Shown: one piece after another, positions 43,966 through 52,151 of the stretch
Layout: every line of letters starts with the position of its first letter
How positions within the stretch are numbered: position 1 is the first letter of the stretch
Origin: JADGHX01 sp035760965
Lineage (GTDB): Bacteria > Pseudomonadota > Gammaproteobacteria > Steroidobacterales > Steroidobacteraceae
DNA: 64,000 bases
Assembly (NCBI GenBank): GCA_035760965.1
Contig: DASTRY010000051.1
Span: 105,815-169,814 of the forward strand
Reading direction: 5' to 3'
Position numbers and translations under genes: made by a program
The notes under the pieces: generated by a model
Databases searched by the model: none
Seen by the model: only the letters and a program-made list of their open reading frames with translations
Told to the model about the DNA's origin: nothing

Positions 43966-44124
43966 GGGGCGCATCTTAGAGAGGCCCGATTGGCGCGCGA
44001 CCCGATTCTTGCGATGTGTTTTGGACATGAGCGATGCGGCTGCGAGTAGACGCGCGGTCTGTCGAGCTTTGGTGCGTCAGCCCGTCCTTTGGGTTCACCG
44101 AGATTCACGGTCGCCGGGTCCCGC

Positions 44125-45924
44125 TCAGCGGAGCACCGACGCCGTGAGTGTCACGTCGGCATACTTCCACGCCGCCTCGAAGCGGCGGTGAACCTCGTCT
44201 GCTGCCGCCGTCTTGTGCTGGGCCCGCAGCACCTGTTCCAGACCGAACAGCGCCCAACCGTTCTCGCGATGCTTCTCGAGATCGCCGCGGTACGCGGCTT
44301 CGGCGGCAACGGGGCGGCCCGCTTCGAGCAGCACGGCGCCCAGCATGAGACGCACGGGGTACTGCCAATCCTCCGGCTCGTTGTAGCGCAGCGAGTCCTC
44401 TTTACGCATGGCCGCTTCGAGGGCCGCGATCGCCGCCGGATAATTCTTGCGGCGCGCGGCGATGTCACCCGCGAGCATCCCGCCCGCGATGGCCACGACG
44501 GTGTCCGCGGTGTTCGGAGTTGAGATGTACTGCTTCGCCAAGCGGGGATCGGCCTGAATCCGCCGCAGTGCCGTGAGCTCGCGCTCGGCGCCGGCGAGAT
44601 CGCCGCGAGCGGCGCGCGCCATGCCGCGCGCGTGATGCCAGATCGCGGTCGTATAGATCTGCTTCGGATCGGGCGCGGGCAGCGCCTCGATCGTGTCCCA
44701 CTGCGCGAAGCGCACGGCTGCGAACATGGGGGCGAGCATCAGGTGCTGGAGCGCGGGTCCAAACGCCGGATCGTCCACCGGCGCACCGTGCAGCACGTGA
44801 TGCGTTTGCCCGGCGCCTTCGAGCGCCTGCGCGCGATTGCCTTCCAAGGTTGCGCCCGCCCACACGAAGTGCCAGTTGTGCGGGTAGTACGCGAGCGGAT
44901 AGAACCCCTGCACCTGGCACGCTTCGATGTAGCCCTTGTCCGCCGCCGTCGCCTCTAGATTCGACACGACGGCGTCGTGATAGCGTCCGACCCGGATGAA
45001 GATGTGTGCCGGCATGTGCACGAGATGCCCCGCGCCGGGCACGAGGTGCCACAGCCGGTCCGCCTCGTCCACCGCGCGATCCGGATCCGATGCCTCGAGC
45101 GTGTGGATGTAGTAGTGGAGCGCGCCCGGATGATCCGGTTTCAGTGCCTTCGCCCGTTCGAGCGCCTGCACGACCTCGACCGTCGTCATCTTTGGCTTGC
45201 CGTCCGGCGAGTAGTAGTCCCACGGGGACAGGTCTAGCAGCGACTCCGCGAACAACGCCTGCACATCCGCGTCGTCGGGGAACTGCTTGGCCACATCGCG
45301 CATGGCATTCGCGTACGCGAGATCGAGCTGGGAGCGGTCCGGTGTCGCCGTCTCGGCGTAGCGCTTCGCGAGCGCATCGATCAGCGCCCGCTCGACGGGC
45401 GAAGCGTGCTCGCGAAGCGCGAGTGCCTTGCGTGAGGCGGCATACGCTTCGGGCACATCACTATCGGCCATCGGCAGATTGATGTTCGGACCCATGACGA
45501 GCGCCGCGCCCCACCAGCACGCCGCGCACTGCGGGTCGAGCCGTGCAGCCTCACGGAACGAGCGACCCGCCTCGGCGTGATTGAAGCCGTACGTGAGCAC
45601 CATGCCTTGATTGAAGTAGCGGCGCGCTTCGGCCGAGGACGTCGCGACCGCACGAGTGAAGGTGCCGAGATTGTCGAACAGCGGCGCGCCCCGTTCGGCA
45701 GTGCGAGGCACGCTCGCGTCACCTGCGGTGGGCATCGAGGCATCGCCGGATGCACGCATCGTGGCTTCGCTGGAGGGCGCCATCGTGGCGCCGCTGGCCG
45801 CAGGCCCCGTGGTCTCGCTGGGAGCGGCCGTCGGCGGCGCCGAAGTCGCAGCATCGGGCGACGACGTGGTTTGGCATGCGACGATTCCGCATGCGCCGAG
45901 AACGACACAGATGAGGCGAATCAT
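44125..45924 (-). CDS. TPR-repeat lipoprotein
   Basis: A 599-aa lipoprotein (lipobox IVAC, Cys17) with a low-complexity Ala/Ser/Thr/Pro linker (20-78) and a long tetratricopeptide-like helical region. Recognisable repeats include SAEARRYFNQGMVLTYGFNHAEAGRSF and LEAAMRKEDSLRYNEPEDWQYP. A cysteine pair, PQCAACWWG (about 130-138), could bind heme or metal or form a disulfide, and several His residues cluster in HLVHMPAHIFIRVGRYHDAV. ATG 45922-45924 has GGGGAGAAA upstream. It resembles other TPR proteins of unknown function in Proteobacteria; the partner is unknown. Confidence 0.85.
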   Translation of the reverse strand: MIRLICVVLGACGIVACQTTSSPDAATSAPPTAAPSETTGPAASGATMAPSSEATMRASGDASMPTAGDASVPRTAERGAPLFDNLGTFTRAVATSSAEARRYFNQGMVLTYGFNHAEAGRSFREAARLDPQCAACWWGAALVMGPNINLPMADSDVPEAYAASRKALALREHASPVERALIDALAKRYAETATPDRSQLDLAYANAMRDVAKQFPDDADVQALFAESLLDLSPWDYYSPDGKPKMTTVEVVQALERAKALKPDHPGALHYYIHTLEASDPDRAVDEADRLWHLVPGAGHLVHMPAHIFIRVGRYHDAVVSNLEATAADKGYIEACQVQGFYPLAYYPHNWHFVWAGATLEGNRAQALEGAGQTHHVLHGAPVDDPAFGPALQHLMLAPMFAAVRFAQWDTIEALPAPDPKQIYTTAIWHHARGMARAARGDLAGAERELTALRRIQADPRLAKQYISTPNTADTVVAIAGGMLAGDIAARRKNYPAAIAALEAAMRKEDSLRYNEPEDWQYPVRLMLGAVLLEAGRPVAAEAAYRGDLEKHRENGWALFGLEQVLRAQHKTAAADEVHRRFEAAWKYADVTLTASVLR

Positions 45925-46055
45925 CGATTTCTCCCCGCGCGACCCGCGATCGCGCAGTAATCGGATGGCACGCAGCCTACGCCTTGCCGCAGTCCGCGAC
46001 ACCCCAATCCAACGGCGGGGTCCGGCCCTGTCCGGAGTCGGTGATATCGATCGGG

Positions 46056-46061
46056 TAGACT
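46056..46061 (+). promoter_or_regulatory. Candidate -10 box for the esterase-like gene
   Basis: TAGACT ends 10 nt before ATG 46072; no Shine-Dalgarno lies between, so a near-leaderless mRNA is expected. The distance and sequence match boxes before several other genes in this window. Confidence 0.4.
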
Positions 46062-46071
46062 GCCGGCCGCC

Positions 46072-46791
46072 ATGCAACGCGAATCCTGGGTCTGGACGAG
46101 CCCGCATCTGGCCGAGCCGGCGCGCCTCGCGCGCTGGGGCCACTTCGGCACGCCCGTGCTCCTTTTTCCGTCCGCGGGCGGCGACTACGAAGAAGTGGAG
46201 CGCTTTCACCTGATCGCGGCCCTCGCGGAGATGATCGATAACGGCCGCATCAAAGTGTTTTCCGTCGATGGAATTGCGGCACGCGCGTGGCTGCGCGGCA
46301 CGACTTCGCCCGAGCAGTGCGTGCGCACGCAGCACGAGTACGACACGTACCTCGACACCGAGGTCGTGCCGCTCATTCGCCGTGACTGCCACAGCGATGC
46401 GATCGAAATCGTCGCGGCCGGCGCCGCAATCGGCGGGTGCTCGGCGATAGCGGCGCTCGTGAGGCGGCCGAGTGTGTTTCGCCTCGCCATAGCGCTCGAC
46501 GGGATCTTCGATCTCTCGAAGTACCTGACGAGCGGCTTCACACCGGCACTGACGTCCGTCTCACTGCTGCACGCGCTGCCCAGTCTCGTCAACGATGCGG
46601 TACGCCGTCGGTTCGCCGTCCTCGCGACGGGCGAGGGCGCGTACGAAGACCCGTCGGAGTCGGAACGAATGTCAGCCGCGCTCGGCAGCGCCGGCGTGAA
46701 TCACATCCTGGAGAAGTGGGGCCCGAACTATGCGCATGGCTGGGACACGTGGCGCGCGATGTTGCCGCGATACCTGGGCATGCATGCGTAG
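46072..46791 (+). CDS. Esterase-like alpha/beta-hydrolase lacking the nucleophile serine
   Basis: A 239-aa protein of the COG4947-type esterase group. The N-terminal region (VWTSPHLAEPARLARWGHFG) and the C-terminal His segment (YAHGWDTWRAMLPRYL) fit the family, but the nucleophile elbow reads G117-A118-A119-I120-G121, so the usual GxSxG serine is Ala119. An Asp-rich segment and GFTPALTSV precede the last third. It may be catalytically inactive or use another residue. It is divergent from the TPR lipoprotein and convergent with a tiny membrane protein gene. Confidence 0.82.
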   Translation: MQRESWVWTSPHLAEPARLARWGHFGTPVLLFPSAGGDYEEVERFHLIAALAEMIDNGRIKVFSVDGIAARAWLRGTTSPEQCVRTQHEYDTYLDTEVVPLIRRDCHSDAIEIVAAGAAIGGCSAIAALVRRPSVFRLAIALDGIFDLSKYLTSGFTPALTSVSLLHALPSLVNDAVRRRFAVLATGEGAYEDPSESERMSAALGSAGVNHILEKWGPNYAHGWDTWRAMLPRYLGMHA

Positions 46792-46796
46792 GCGCA

Positions 46797-46913
46797 CTAC
46801 GGGAACAGGACCTCCCGCCAGTACGGCCAGCGGGCGACCAATACACCCACCCCCGCGGATGCGGCGATCAACAAGACGAACGTGAGCGCAATCAGAACAC
46901 GGCGGAGCGTCAA
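46797..46913 (-). CDS. Small single-span membrane protein (38 aa, TTG start)
   Basis: A 38-aa protein starting at TTG (46911-46913) with an AGGGGG ribosome binding site 6 nt upstream. A basic N-terminus (TLRRVL) is followed by one hydrophobic helix (about residues 6-27, ALTFVLLIAASAGVGVLV) and the short tail ARWPYWREVLFP. The hydrophobicity, a good Shine-Dalgarno and a plausible TAGACT -10 box on the same strand (46936-46941) support a real gene too short for most gene callers. It is divergent from glgA and convergent with the esterase-like gene. Function unknown. Confidence 0.6.
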   Translation of the reverse strand: MTLRRVLIALTFVLLIAASAGVGVLVARWPYWREVLFP

Positions 46914-46933
46914 CGATTTCCCCCTACTGTGCA

Positions 46934-46949
46934 GGAGTCTACAGACTCC
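46934..46949. promoter_or_regulatory. Inverted repeat over the -10 box of the 38-aa gene
   Basis: GGAGTCT-AC-AGACTCC has perfect 7-bp arms with a 2-bp spacer. On the minus strand it overlaps the TAGACT hexamer likely to be the -10 box of the small membrane-protein gene, so a repressor could act here. It may equally be chance in a GC-rich region. Confidence 0.4.
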
Positions 46950-46965
46950 CGCCGAAGGCGAATTG

Positions 46966-46971
46966 TAGACT
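46966..46971 (+). promoter_or_regulatory. Candidate -10 box for glgA
   Basis: TAGACT in the context ATTGTAGACTGCGC, about 68 nt before ATG 47040. The leader thus includes about 60 nt. Confidence 0.4.
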
Positions 46972-47039
46972 GCGCGCGGCGAGCCGCCCCATACCCGACA
47001 CCCCGAATCGCATTCGACACCGACCGCGCACGACCGGCC

Positions 47040-48512
47040 ATGGCCCTGAACGTCTGTCTGATTTCTTCCGAAGTCACCCCGCTCTCGAAGACCGGCGGGC
47101 TCGCCGATGTATCCGGGTCCCTCGCGAAATATCTGCATGGCGCCGGGCACGACGTCCGGGTTTTCACGCCGCTGTACTCGGCGATCGACCGCTCGAAGCT
47201 GAACCTGCGCGCGGTGGAGTTCCTGCAGGACGTGACGCTCGAGCTCGGTCCGCATCGCTACCGCTATTCCGTGCTCGCCGGCCATCTGCCCGGCTCCACG
47301 GTGACCGCATACCTCATCGATTGCCCCGTGCTCTACAGCCGCACCGCGCTGTACACGACCGACGTCGACGAGCATCTGCGCTTTCTCGTCCTGACACGCG
47401 CTGCATTCGAATGCTGTCAGCGGATGAGCTGGAGCCCGCACATCCTCCATTGCAACGACTGGCACACCGCGTTCGGCCCGCTCTATTTAAAGGCGGTGTA
47501 CGAGTGGGACCGGCTGTTCGCGCGCACGCACTCGGTCCTCACGATCCACAACATCGGCTATCAGGGCGTGTTCCCCGCGCACGCGGCCGGCGACATCGGG
47601 CTCGGCGCAAAGAGCTATCTGCTGCATCAGGACGACTTGCGCGCCGGTTTCGTGAACTCGCTGAAGCACGGCATTCTCTACGCCGACGCGATCACGACGG
47701 TGAGCCCGACGCACGCGCGCGAGATCTGCACGGACGAGTACGGCATGGGCTTGCAGCACGAGCTGCGTGCTCGCGCCGACTCGCTGATCGGCATCTTGAA
47801 CGGCGTCGACTACGCGGAGTGGAACCCGAGTACCGATCGGTACCTCACGCGTCACTACGACGCGCATCATCTCGACGAAAAAGCATCGTTGAAGCGCGAG
47901 CTCGCGATGCGTGTCGGCCTGCAGCTCGGCACCGAGACGGCGCTGATCGGCATGGTCACGCGACTGGCGATGCAGAAGGGCATCGACCTGCTCTTCGACT
48001 CGCTGCCGCGACTGCTGGCCGAGCGCGACGTCGCGCTGGTCGTGCTCGGCAGCGGCGATCCCCCGTACGAACAGTTCTTCACCAAGCTGCAGGCGGACTT
48101 CCCGGCCCGGGTGCATTTCCACCGCGGGTACAACGACGAGCTGGCGCACTGGATCGAGGCGGCGAGCGACATGTTCCTCATGCCCTCGCTCTACGAGCCG
48201 TGCGGCCTCAATCAGATGTACAGCCTGCGCTACGGCACGGTGCCGATCGTGCGCAAGACCGGCGGGCTCGCGGATTCGGTCGTGCCCTACAACCCGGCTT
48301 CGGGCCAAGGCACCGGCGTGGTGTTCGAGCAGTACACGCCGGCAGCGCTCGAATGGGCGCTCAACACCGCGCTCGATCTATACGCGCAGCCGGAGCACTG
48401 GTCGCGCATGGTGAGGAACGGTATGGCGCAGGACTTCTCCTGGGAGCACCAGGGCGCGCTGTACGTGCAAGTCTACGAAGACGTGCTGAAGAAGCCCGTC
48501 GTCCGGTATTGA
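47040..48512 (+). CDS. glgA: Glycogen synthase GlgA
   Basis: GlgA transfers glucose from ADP-glucose to the non-reducing ends of alpha-1,4-glucan. The 490-aa protein starts MALNVCLISSEVTPLSKTGG, with the K-x-G-G-L ADP-glucose-binding motif at 17-21. The GT5/GT-B family segments include HILHCNDWHTAFGPLYLKAVYEWD, THSVLTIHNIGYQGVF, VTRLAMQKGIDLL and the C-terminal E-x7-E-like block SLYEPCGLNQMYSLRYGTVPIVRKTGGL. A longer frame extends upstream, but family alignment fixes ATG 47040. It is convergent with a LEA2 lipoprotein gene and faces the rest of the glycogen cluster. Confidence 0.96.
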   Translation: MALNVCLISSEVTPLSKTGGLADVSGSLAKYLHGAGHDVRVFTPLYSAIDRSKLNLRAVEFLQDVTLELGPHRYRYSVLAGHLPGSTVTAYLIDCPVLYSRTALYTTDVDEHLRFLVLTRAAFECCQRMSWSPHILHCNDWHTAFGPLYLKAVYEWDRLFARTHSVLTIHNIGYQGVFPAHAAGDIGLGAKSYLLHQDDLRAGFVNSLKHGILYADAITTVSPTHAREICTDEYGMGLQHELRARADSLIGILNGVDYAEWNPSTDRYLTRHYDAHHLDEKASLKRELAMRVGLQLGTETALIGMVTRLAMQKGIDLLFDSLPRLLAERDVALVVLGSGDPPYEQFFTKLQADFPARVHFHRGYNDELAHWIEAASDMFLMPSLYEPCGLNQMYSLRYGTVPIVRKTGGLADSVVPYNPASGQGTGVVFEQYTPAALEWALNTALDLYAQPEHWSRMVRNGMAQDFSWEHQGALYVQVYEDVLKKPVVRY

Positions 48513-48522
48513 AGAAGCACAC

Positions 48523-48984
48523 TCATTTCAAACGGACGGTGCCGCGATCCTCGAACGGAATCGAGCGCAACCACCCTTCCGAGAGCGACAGCTTTCCTTT
48601 GATGCGATAGTCGATGCTGTCGCGGAATTGATTGCCCGAACCGAGGAGCTTCAGCAGCGCGCCGGCCATGTTGGCCGTCATGTTCATGTCGAACTCGGCC
48701 TCACCGAATGCCGGCACGTTGAACGAAGCGCCAGAGACGCCGTGCGCGATCTCCTGATCCTCGATATCGAGCGCGACCGTCAGGCCCTTCACGGGAATCG
48801 GCCGATCGTTCGGGTTCTCGACGCGCATGCGCACTTTCAGCCGCTGCTCCCACAGGTCGCTCTTCTCGAGCTCGACGTTCACCACCGAGAGCTTGGGTTT
48901 CTCGAGCTTCGGCACGAAGAGCGAGCAGCCGCTCATGAGCAGAGCGAGCAGCACGAGTCCGGCCGGGAGGCGCAGCGCGTTCAT
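48523..48984 (-). CDS. LEA type 2 family lipoprotein
   Basis: A 153-aa lipoprotein (lipobox MSGC, Cys20) with a WHy/LEA2 beta-sandwich: RVENPNDRPIPVKGLTVALDI and NVPAFGEAEFDMNMTAN. LEA2 domains occur in stress-tolerance proteins of plants and bacteria and bind little-known partners. It follows malQ after 46 nt in the same orientation, at the end of the glycogen operon. The ATG at 48982-48984 gives the natural signal peptide; an upstream frame to 49020 is unsupported. Confidence 0.86.
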   Translation of the reverse strand: MNALRLPAGLVLLALLMSGCSLFVPKLEKPKLSVVNVELEKSDLWEQRLKVRMRVENPNDRPIPVKGLTVALDIEDQEIAHGVSGASFNVPAFGEAEFDMNMTANMAGALLKLLGSGNQFRDSIDYRIKGKLSLSEGWLRSIPFEDRGTVRLK

Positions 48985-49030
48985 TGCGGCCGATAGTAGC
49001 AAAGGCAATGCGCGTCGCACCGGCCGGACA

Positions 49031-50389
49031 TCACACGCGCGCGTGAACCCGATTCAGCAAGGCGTAGTGGCGTGCGAGATCGCTCGTGAGCGCGCCCGAC
49101 GGCAGGCGCCACGTCCAGTTGCCCGCGACGGTGCCGGGTTTGTTCAGCCGCGCCTCGGTGCCGAGGCCGAGCACGTCTTGCACCGGCAGGATCGCGAGCT
49201 TCCCCACCGAGCCCAGCGCCGCGCGGACCATCGCCTCGGGCATGGAGCCCGGCGTGACGCGCAGGTAGAAGTCGACGCGCCGCTGCGTCTCACTGTCGAG
49301 GCTCAGATACCAGCCGAGCGTCGTGTCGTTGTCGTGCGTGCCCGTGTAGACGATGCAGTCGTGCTCGAACATGTGCGGCAAGTGCGGGTCTTCCGGATTG
49401 CCGCCGAAACCGAACTGCAGGACGCGCATTCCCGGAAGCGCGAAGTCCTTGCGCAACGCGTCCACGTCCTCGGTGATGACGCCGAGGTCTTCGGCGACGA
49501 TCGGCAGATCGCCGCACTCGGCGCGCAACGCGCGGAGGAAGTTGCGCCCCGGCGTGCGCTTCCACGTACCCCCGCGCGCATCGGGTGCACCTGCAGGTAC
49601 GGACCAGTGAGCCGCGAGCGCACGGAAGTGATCGATACGCAGCAGATCGACGCGCGCGAGCTGGCGCTGAACGCGCGCGCGCCAGAACGCAAACTTGTCG
49701 TAGCGCATGGCGCGCCAGTCGTAGAGCGGATTGCCCCAGAGCTGGCCGTTATCGGAGAAGTAGTCCGGCGGCACGCCGGCGACGGCGGTCGCGCGGCCCT
49801 TGCCGTCGAGCTGAAACTGATCGGGATGGGCCCACGTTTCCGCGGAATCCGGCGCGACGTAGAACGGCAGATCGCCGAACAACCGGATGCCGCGTGAGTG
49901 CGCGTACTCGCGCAGCCGCGCGCATTGCCAGGCAAACGCGAACTGCTGCTGCTTGAGGCGCTCGATCTCCGCCCCGAGCTCGCGGTGTACGCGTTCCATC
50001 GCGGCGGGCTCGCGGTCGCGGTACTCGGCCGGCCACGTCCACCAAGGCTCGCCGCCGTGCAGGGCGCTGAGCGCTTCGAAGCAGGCGTAGTCGTCGAGCC
50101 AGTCGCGCGACGCGTCGAGAAAGGCCTGATAGTCGGCCGAGTCCGTTGCCGGCATCTCGTTCGGATCGAGAAACGCCGCATTGCCGGCGGAGTCCGAGCG
50201 CACCCAGTACGGCGAGCCGTCGCTGCCGGTCGGTCCGAGCGGCAGGAATTGCCAGACGGTGAAACCCGCCTCAGCGAGCCAGTCGACGAACGCGCGCCCG
50301 CCGCGACCGAGCCCCGCTTCGAGCGAGCTCAAGTGCAGCAGCACGCCGGAGCGGCGCCGATCGAAAACTGGAAGTCGCGGTGAGGTCAC
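49031..50389 (-). CDS. malQ: 4-alpha-glucanotransferase MalQ
   Basis: MalQ (amylomaltase, GH77) disproportionates maltodextrins. The 452-aa protein has the family N-terminus RRRSGVLLHLSSLEAGLGRG, the nucleophile segment DLLRIDHFRALAAHW, the acid/base block ADLGVITEDVDALR-like VAEDLGVITEDV, and YTGTHDNDTTLGW. It is somewhat shorter than the 500-aa average but complete by motif. It sits downstream of the GH57 enzyme with about 58 nt between, so is probably in the same operon as glgP-glgC-GH57. Confidence 0.94.
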   Translation of the reverse strand: MTSPRLPVFDRRRSGVLLHLSSLEAGLGRGGRAFVDWLAEAGFTVWQFLPLGPTGSDGSPYWVRSDSAGNAAFLDPNEMPATDSADYQAFLDASRDWLDDYACFEALSALHGGEPWWTWPAEYRDREPAAMERVHRELGAEIERLKQQQFAFAWQCARLREYAHSRGIRLFGDLPFYVAPDSAETWAHPDQFQLDGKGRATAVAGVPPDYFSDNGQLWGNPLYDWRAMRYDKFAFWRARVQRQLARVDLLRIDHFRALAAHWSVPAGAPDARGGTWKRTPGRNFLRALRAECGDLPIVAEDLGVITEDVDALRKDFALPGMRVLQFGFGGNPEDPHLPHMFEHDCIVYTGTHDNDTTLGWYLSLDSETQRRVDFYLRVTPGSMPEAMVRAALGSVGKLAILPVQDVLGLGTEARLNKPGTVAGNWTWRLPSGALTSDLARHYALLNRVHARV

Positions 50390-50447
50390 GATGACGATGA
50401 ACGAATCGCGCGCCGGGTAGTTGCGAGAGCGCCGCGGGGGACGCAGA

Positions 50448-52151
50448 TCAGGTCGCGGTTGCGCGCCTCATCACGCCGCCGGCTTCCGGCGCGCCGCGTC
50501 CGACCGAGATCGGGTGCCCGAGAATCTCCGGCACGGAGACACCGAGCAGCCGGTAGAGGTTCACGAGCTGGCGCCGATACAGGCGATCGAACTGACTCAC
50601 CGCATCCGCCGGGTTGTAATCCCCGAACCACCAGAACCAGTCGGAGCTTTCGCACAGCGCGAGCTGCCGTTCGGCGGCGGCGCGCTCCGGCTTGTCGAGC
50701 TTGCCCTCCTGCATCACGCGGTCATAGACCTGCTTCGCGTCACAGAGCAGATCCCACGCGGCGTTCTTCGCGGGATCGCCCATCCATGTCGCGAGCGTGC
50801 CGTGGACCCAGCTTCCGGCAACCACCTTGTTGAGCGTCAGCGGCTTCAAGCCGCGCGAGACGCAGTCCGACAGCGTCGTGAGCTCGAGCAGCGGGTGATT
50901 GGCCAGCGCTTCGTAAAGCGCCTTCAGGAAGTAGTAGCCGTTGAACGGGTAATACTCCCACGCGTTCTCGCCATCGAGCGCGATCAGCACGGCGTGACCT
51001 TCCGCGCCGTTGTAGTCGCGTGCGCGTTGCGCCAGCTCGTGCGCGAAGTTCTGCGCGGCGTCGTCGCCGTGCCAGGTCGAATAGTTGAAGCCGATGCGAT
51101 CCGACAGCGTGTCGTCGCGGAAATAGCACTGCAGCTTCGAATCCGGCAGCGCATACGGCCGGTTGTAAGCGCTCGGATCGTCGTTGACCGCCGCGCCGGC
51201 GGCGCGCAGGCTCGCGCCGAGCACGCTGGCGCTCGACGCGACCCACTTGAAGCCGGCCTGGTCGAGAAGCTGCAGCGTGTCGCGACTGATCGCGCCTTCG
51301 GACGGCCAGCAGCCGACCGGCTTGATACCGAACGCGCTGCTGAAGACGCGCAAGCCTTCGGCGATGTGCCACTTCGCGCGCTCGGCTCCACCCGGATAAC
51401 GCGGGCTGCGCGGCAGCGTCATGCCGGGCACGGCCTCGCGCGCAGACTGAAAGTCCAACAGCAGCGGCACGATCGGATGCCCGTAAGGCGTGACGGAGAG
51501 CTCGACCTGCCCGCGCTCGCCGAGCTTGCGGAAGCGCGGCACGACCGACGCGACGAGCTCGCCGACGAGCGTCAGCAACTCGCGACGCTGTTGCAGCGTG
51601 AAGGCGCGCCCCTGCGCCGTGAGCGCGGCGATCCGCGCATCCGTGCGGCGCACGGTCTCGCCGACCCACGCGAGGTGATACCAGACCGCGAGGTCGTGAA
51701 TGAGCTGGTCGGAGGCGTACATCACGCGCTCGGGCGTCGCGAGCGTCTCGGCGATGGTGGCGAGCTCGAGGTAGGGGCCGAAGCGCTCGATGAGGTTCTT
51801 GCGCTGTGCACGCAAGCACGCCTTCATCAGCTCGAGCCGTTCGGTGGGCACCTGCGGCACTGGCGCCGCGCTCAAGAGCGCGAGCACGGCGTCGGGCAGC
51901 GGCGCGTCGTACTTCAGATGGGCGCCGATCTTCTGACTCAGCTCTTCGAGCTGCTCGATGAGCACCGGCGTGAAGTTCACGACCGCGCGCGCGTTCGGCT
52001 GCGCCTCGAGGTGCGCCGCCATGTCCGTGTAGTCCTTGATCGCGTGCAGGTACGTCCAAGGGAGCACGTATTGCCCGCTGAGCGCGTCCCGATACTGCGG
52101 CTGATGCATGTGCCACAGGAGAACGACAGGCAAGCGAACCTGTTGCGTCAT
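50448..52151 (-). CDS. GH57 family alpha-amylase/glucan branching-type enzyme
   Basis: A 567-aa glycoside hydrolase family 57 protein. Its five-motif layout is visible: HMHQP (14-18), nucleophile Glu285 in CWPSEGAIS and acid/base Asp393 in ALDGENAWEYY. Motif two appears as TPYGHP and a later block as THDHWFD-like SDWFWWFGDYNP. GH57 contains alpha-amylases, 4-alpha-glucanotransferases and branching enzymes; in glycogen clusters without a GH13 GlgB it is often a candidate branching enzyme. Its ATG overlaps the glgC stop by ATGA (52148-52151). No GH13 branching enzyme is seen in this window. Which activity applies cannot be decided from the sequence alone. Confidence 0.9.
   Translation of the reverse strand: MTQQVRLPVVLLWHMHQPQYRDALSGQYVLPWTYLHAIKDYTDMAAHLEAQPNARAVVNFTPVLIEQLEELSQKIGAHLKYDAPLPDAVLALLSAAPVPQVPTERLELMKACLRAQRKNLIERFGPYLELATIAETLATPERVMYASDQLIHDLAVWYHLAWVGETVRRTDARIAALTAQGRAFTLQQRRELLTLVGELVASVVPRFRKLGERGQVELSVTPYGHPIVPLLLDFQSAREAVPGMTLPRSPRYPGGAERAKWHIAEGLRVFSSAFGIKPVGCWPSEGAISRDTLQLLDQAGFKWVASSASVLGASLRAAGAAVNDDPSAYNRPYALPDSKLQCYFRDDTLSDRIGFNYSTWHGDDAAQNFAHELAQRARDYNGAEGHAVLIALDGENAWEYYPFNGYYFLKALYEALANHPLLELTTLSDCVSRGLKPLTLNKVVAGSWVHGTLATWMGDPAKNAAWDLLCDAKQVYDRVMQEGKLDKPERAAAERQLALCESSDWFWWFGDYNPADAVSQFDRLYRRQLVNLYRLLGVSVPEILGHPISVGRGAPEAGGVMRRATAT

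Noticed and set aside
46437..47039. N-terminal extension of glgA by about 200 residues
   Set aside because: Overlaps the esterase-like gene, lacks any domain, and GlgA begins exactly at ATG 47040 by family comparison.
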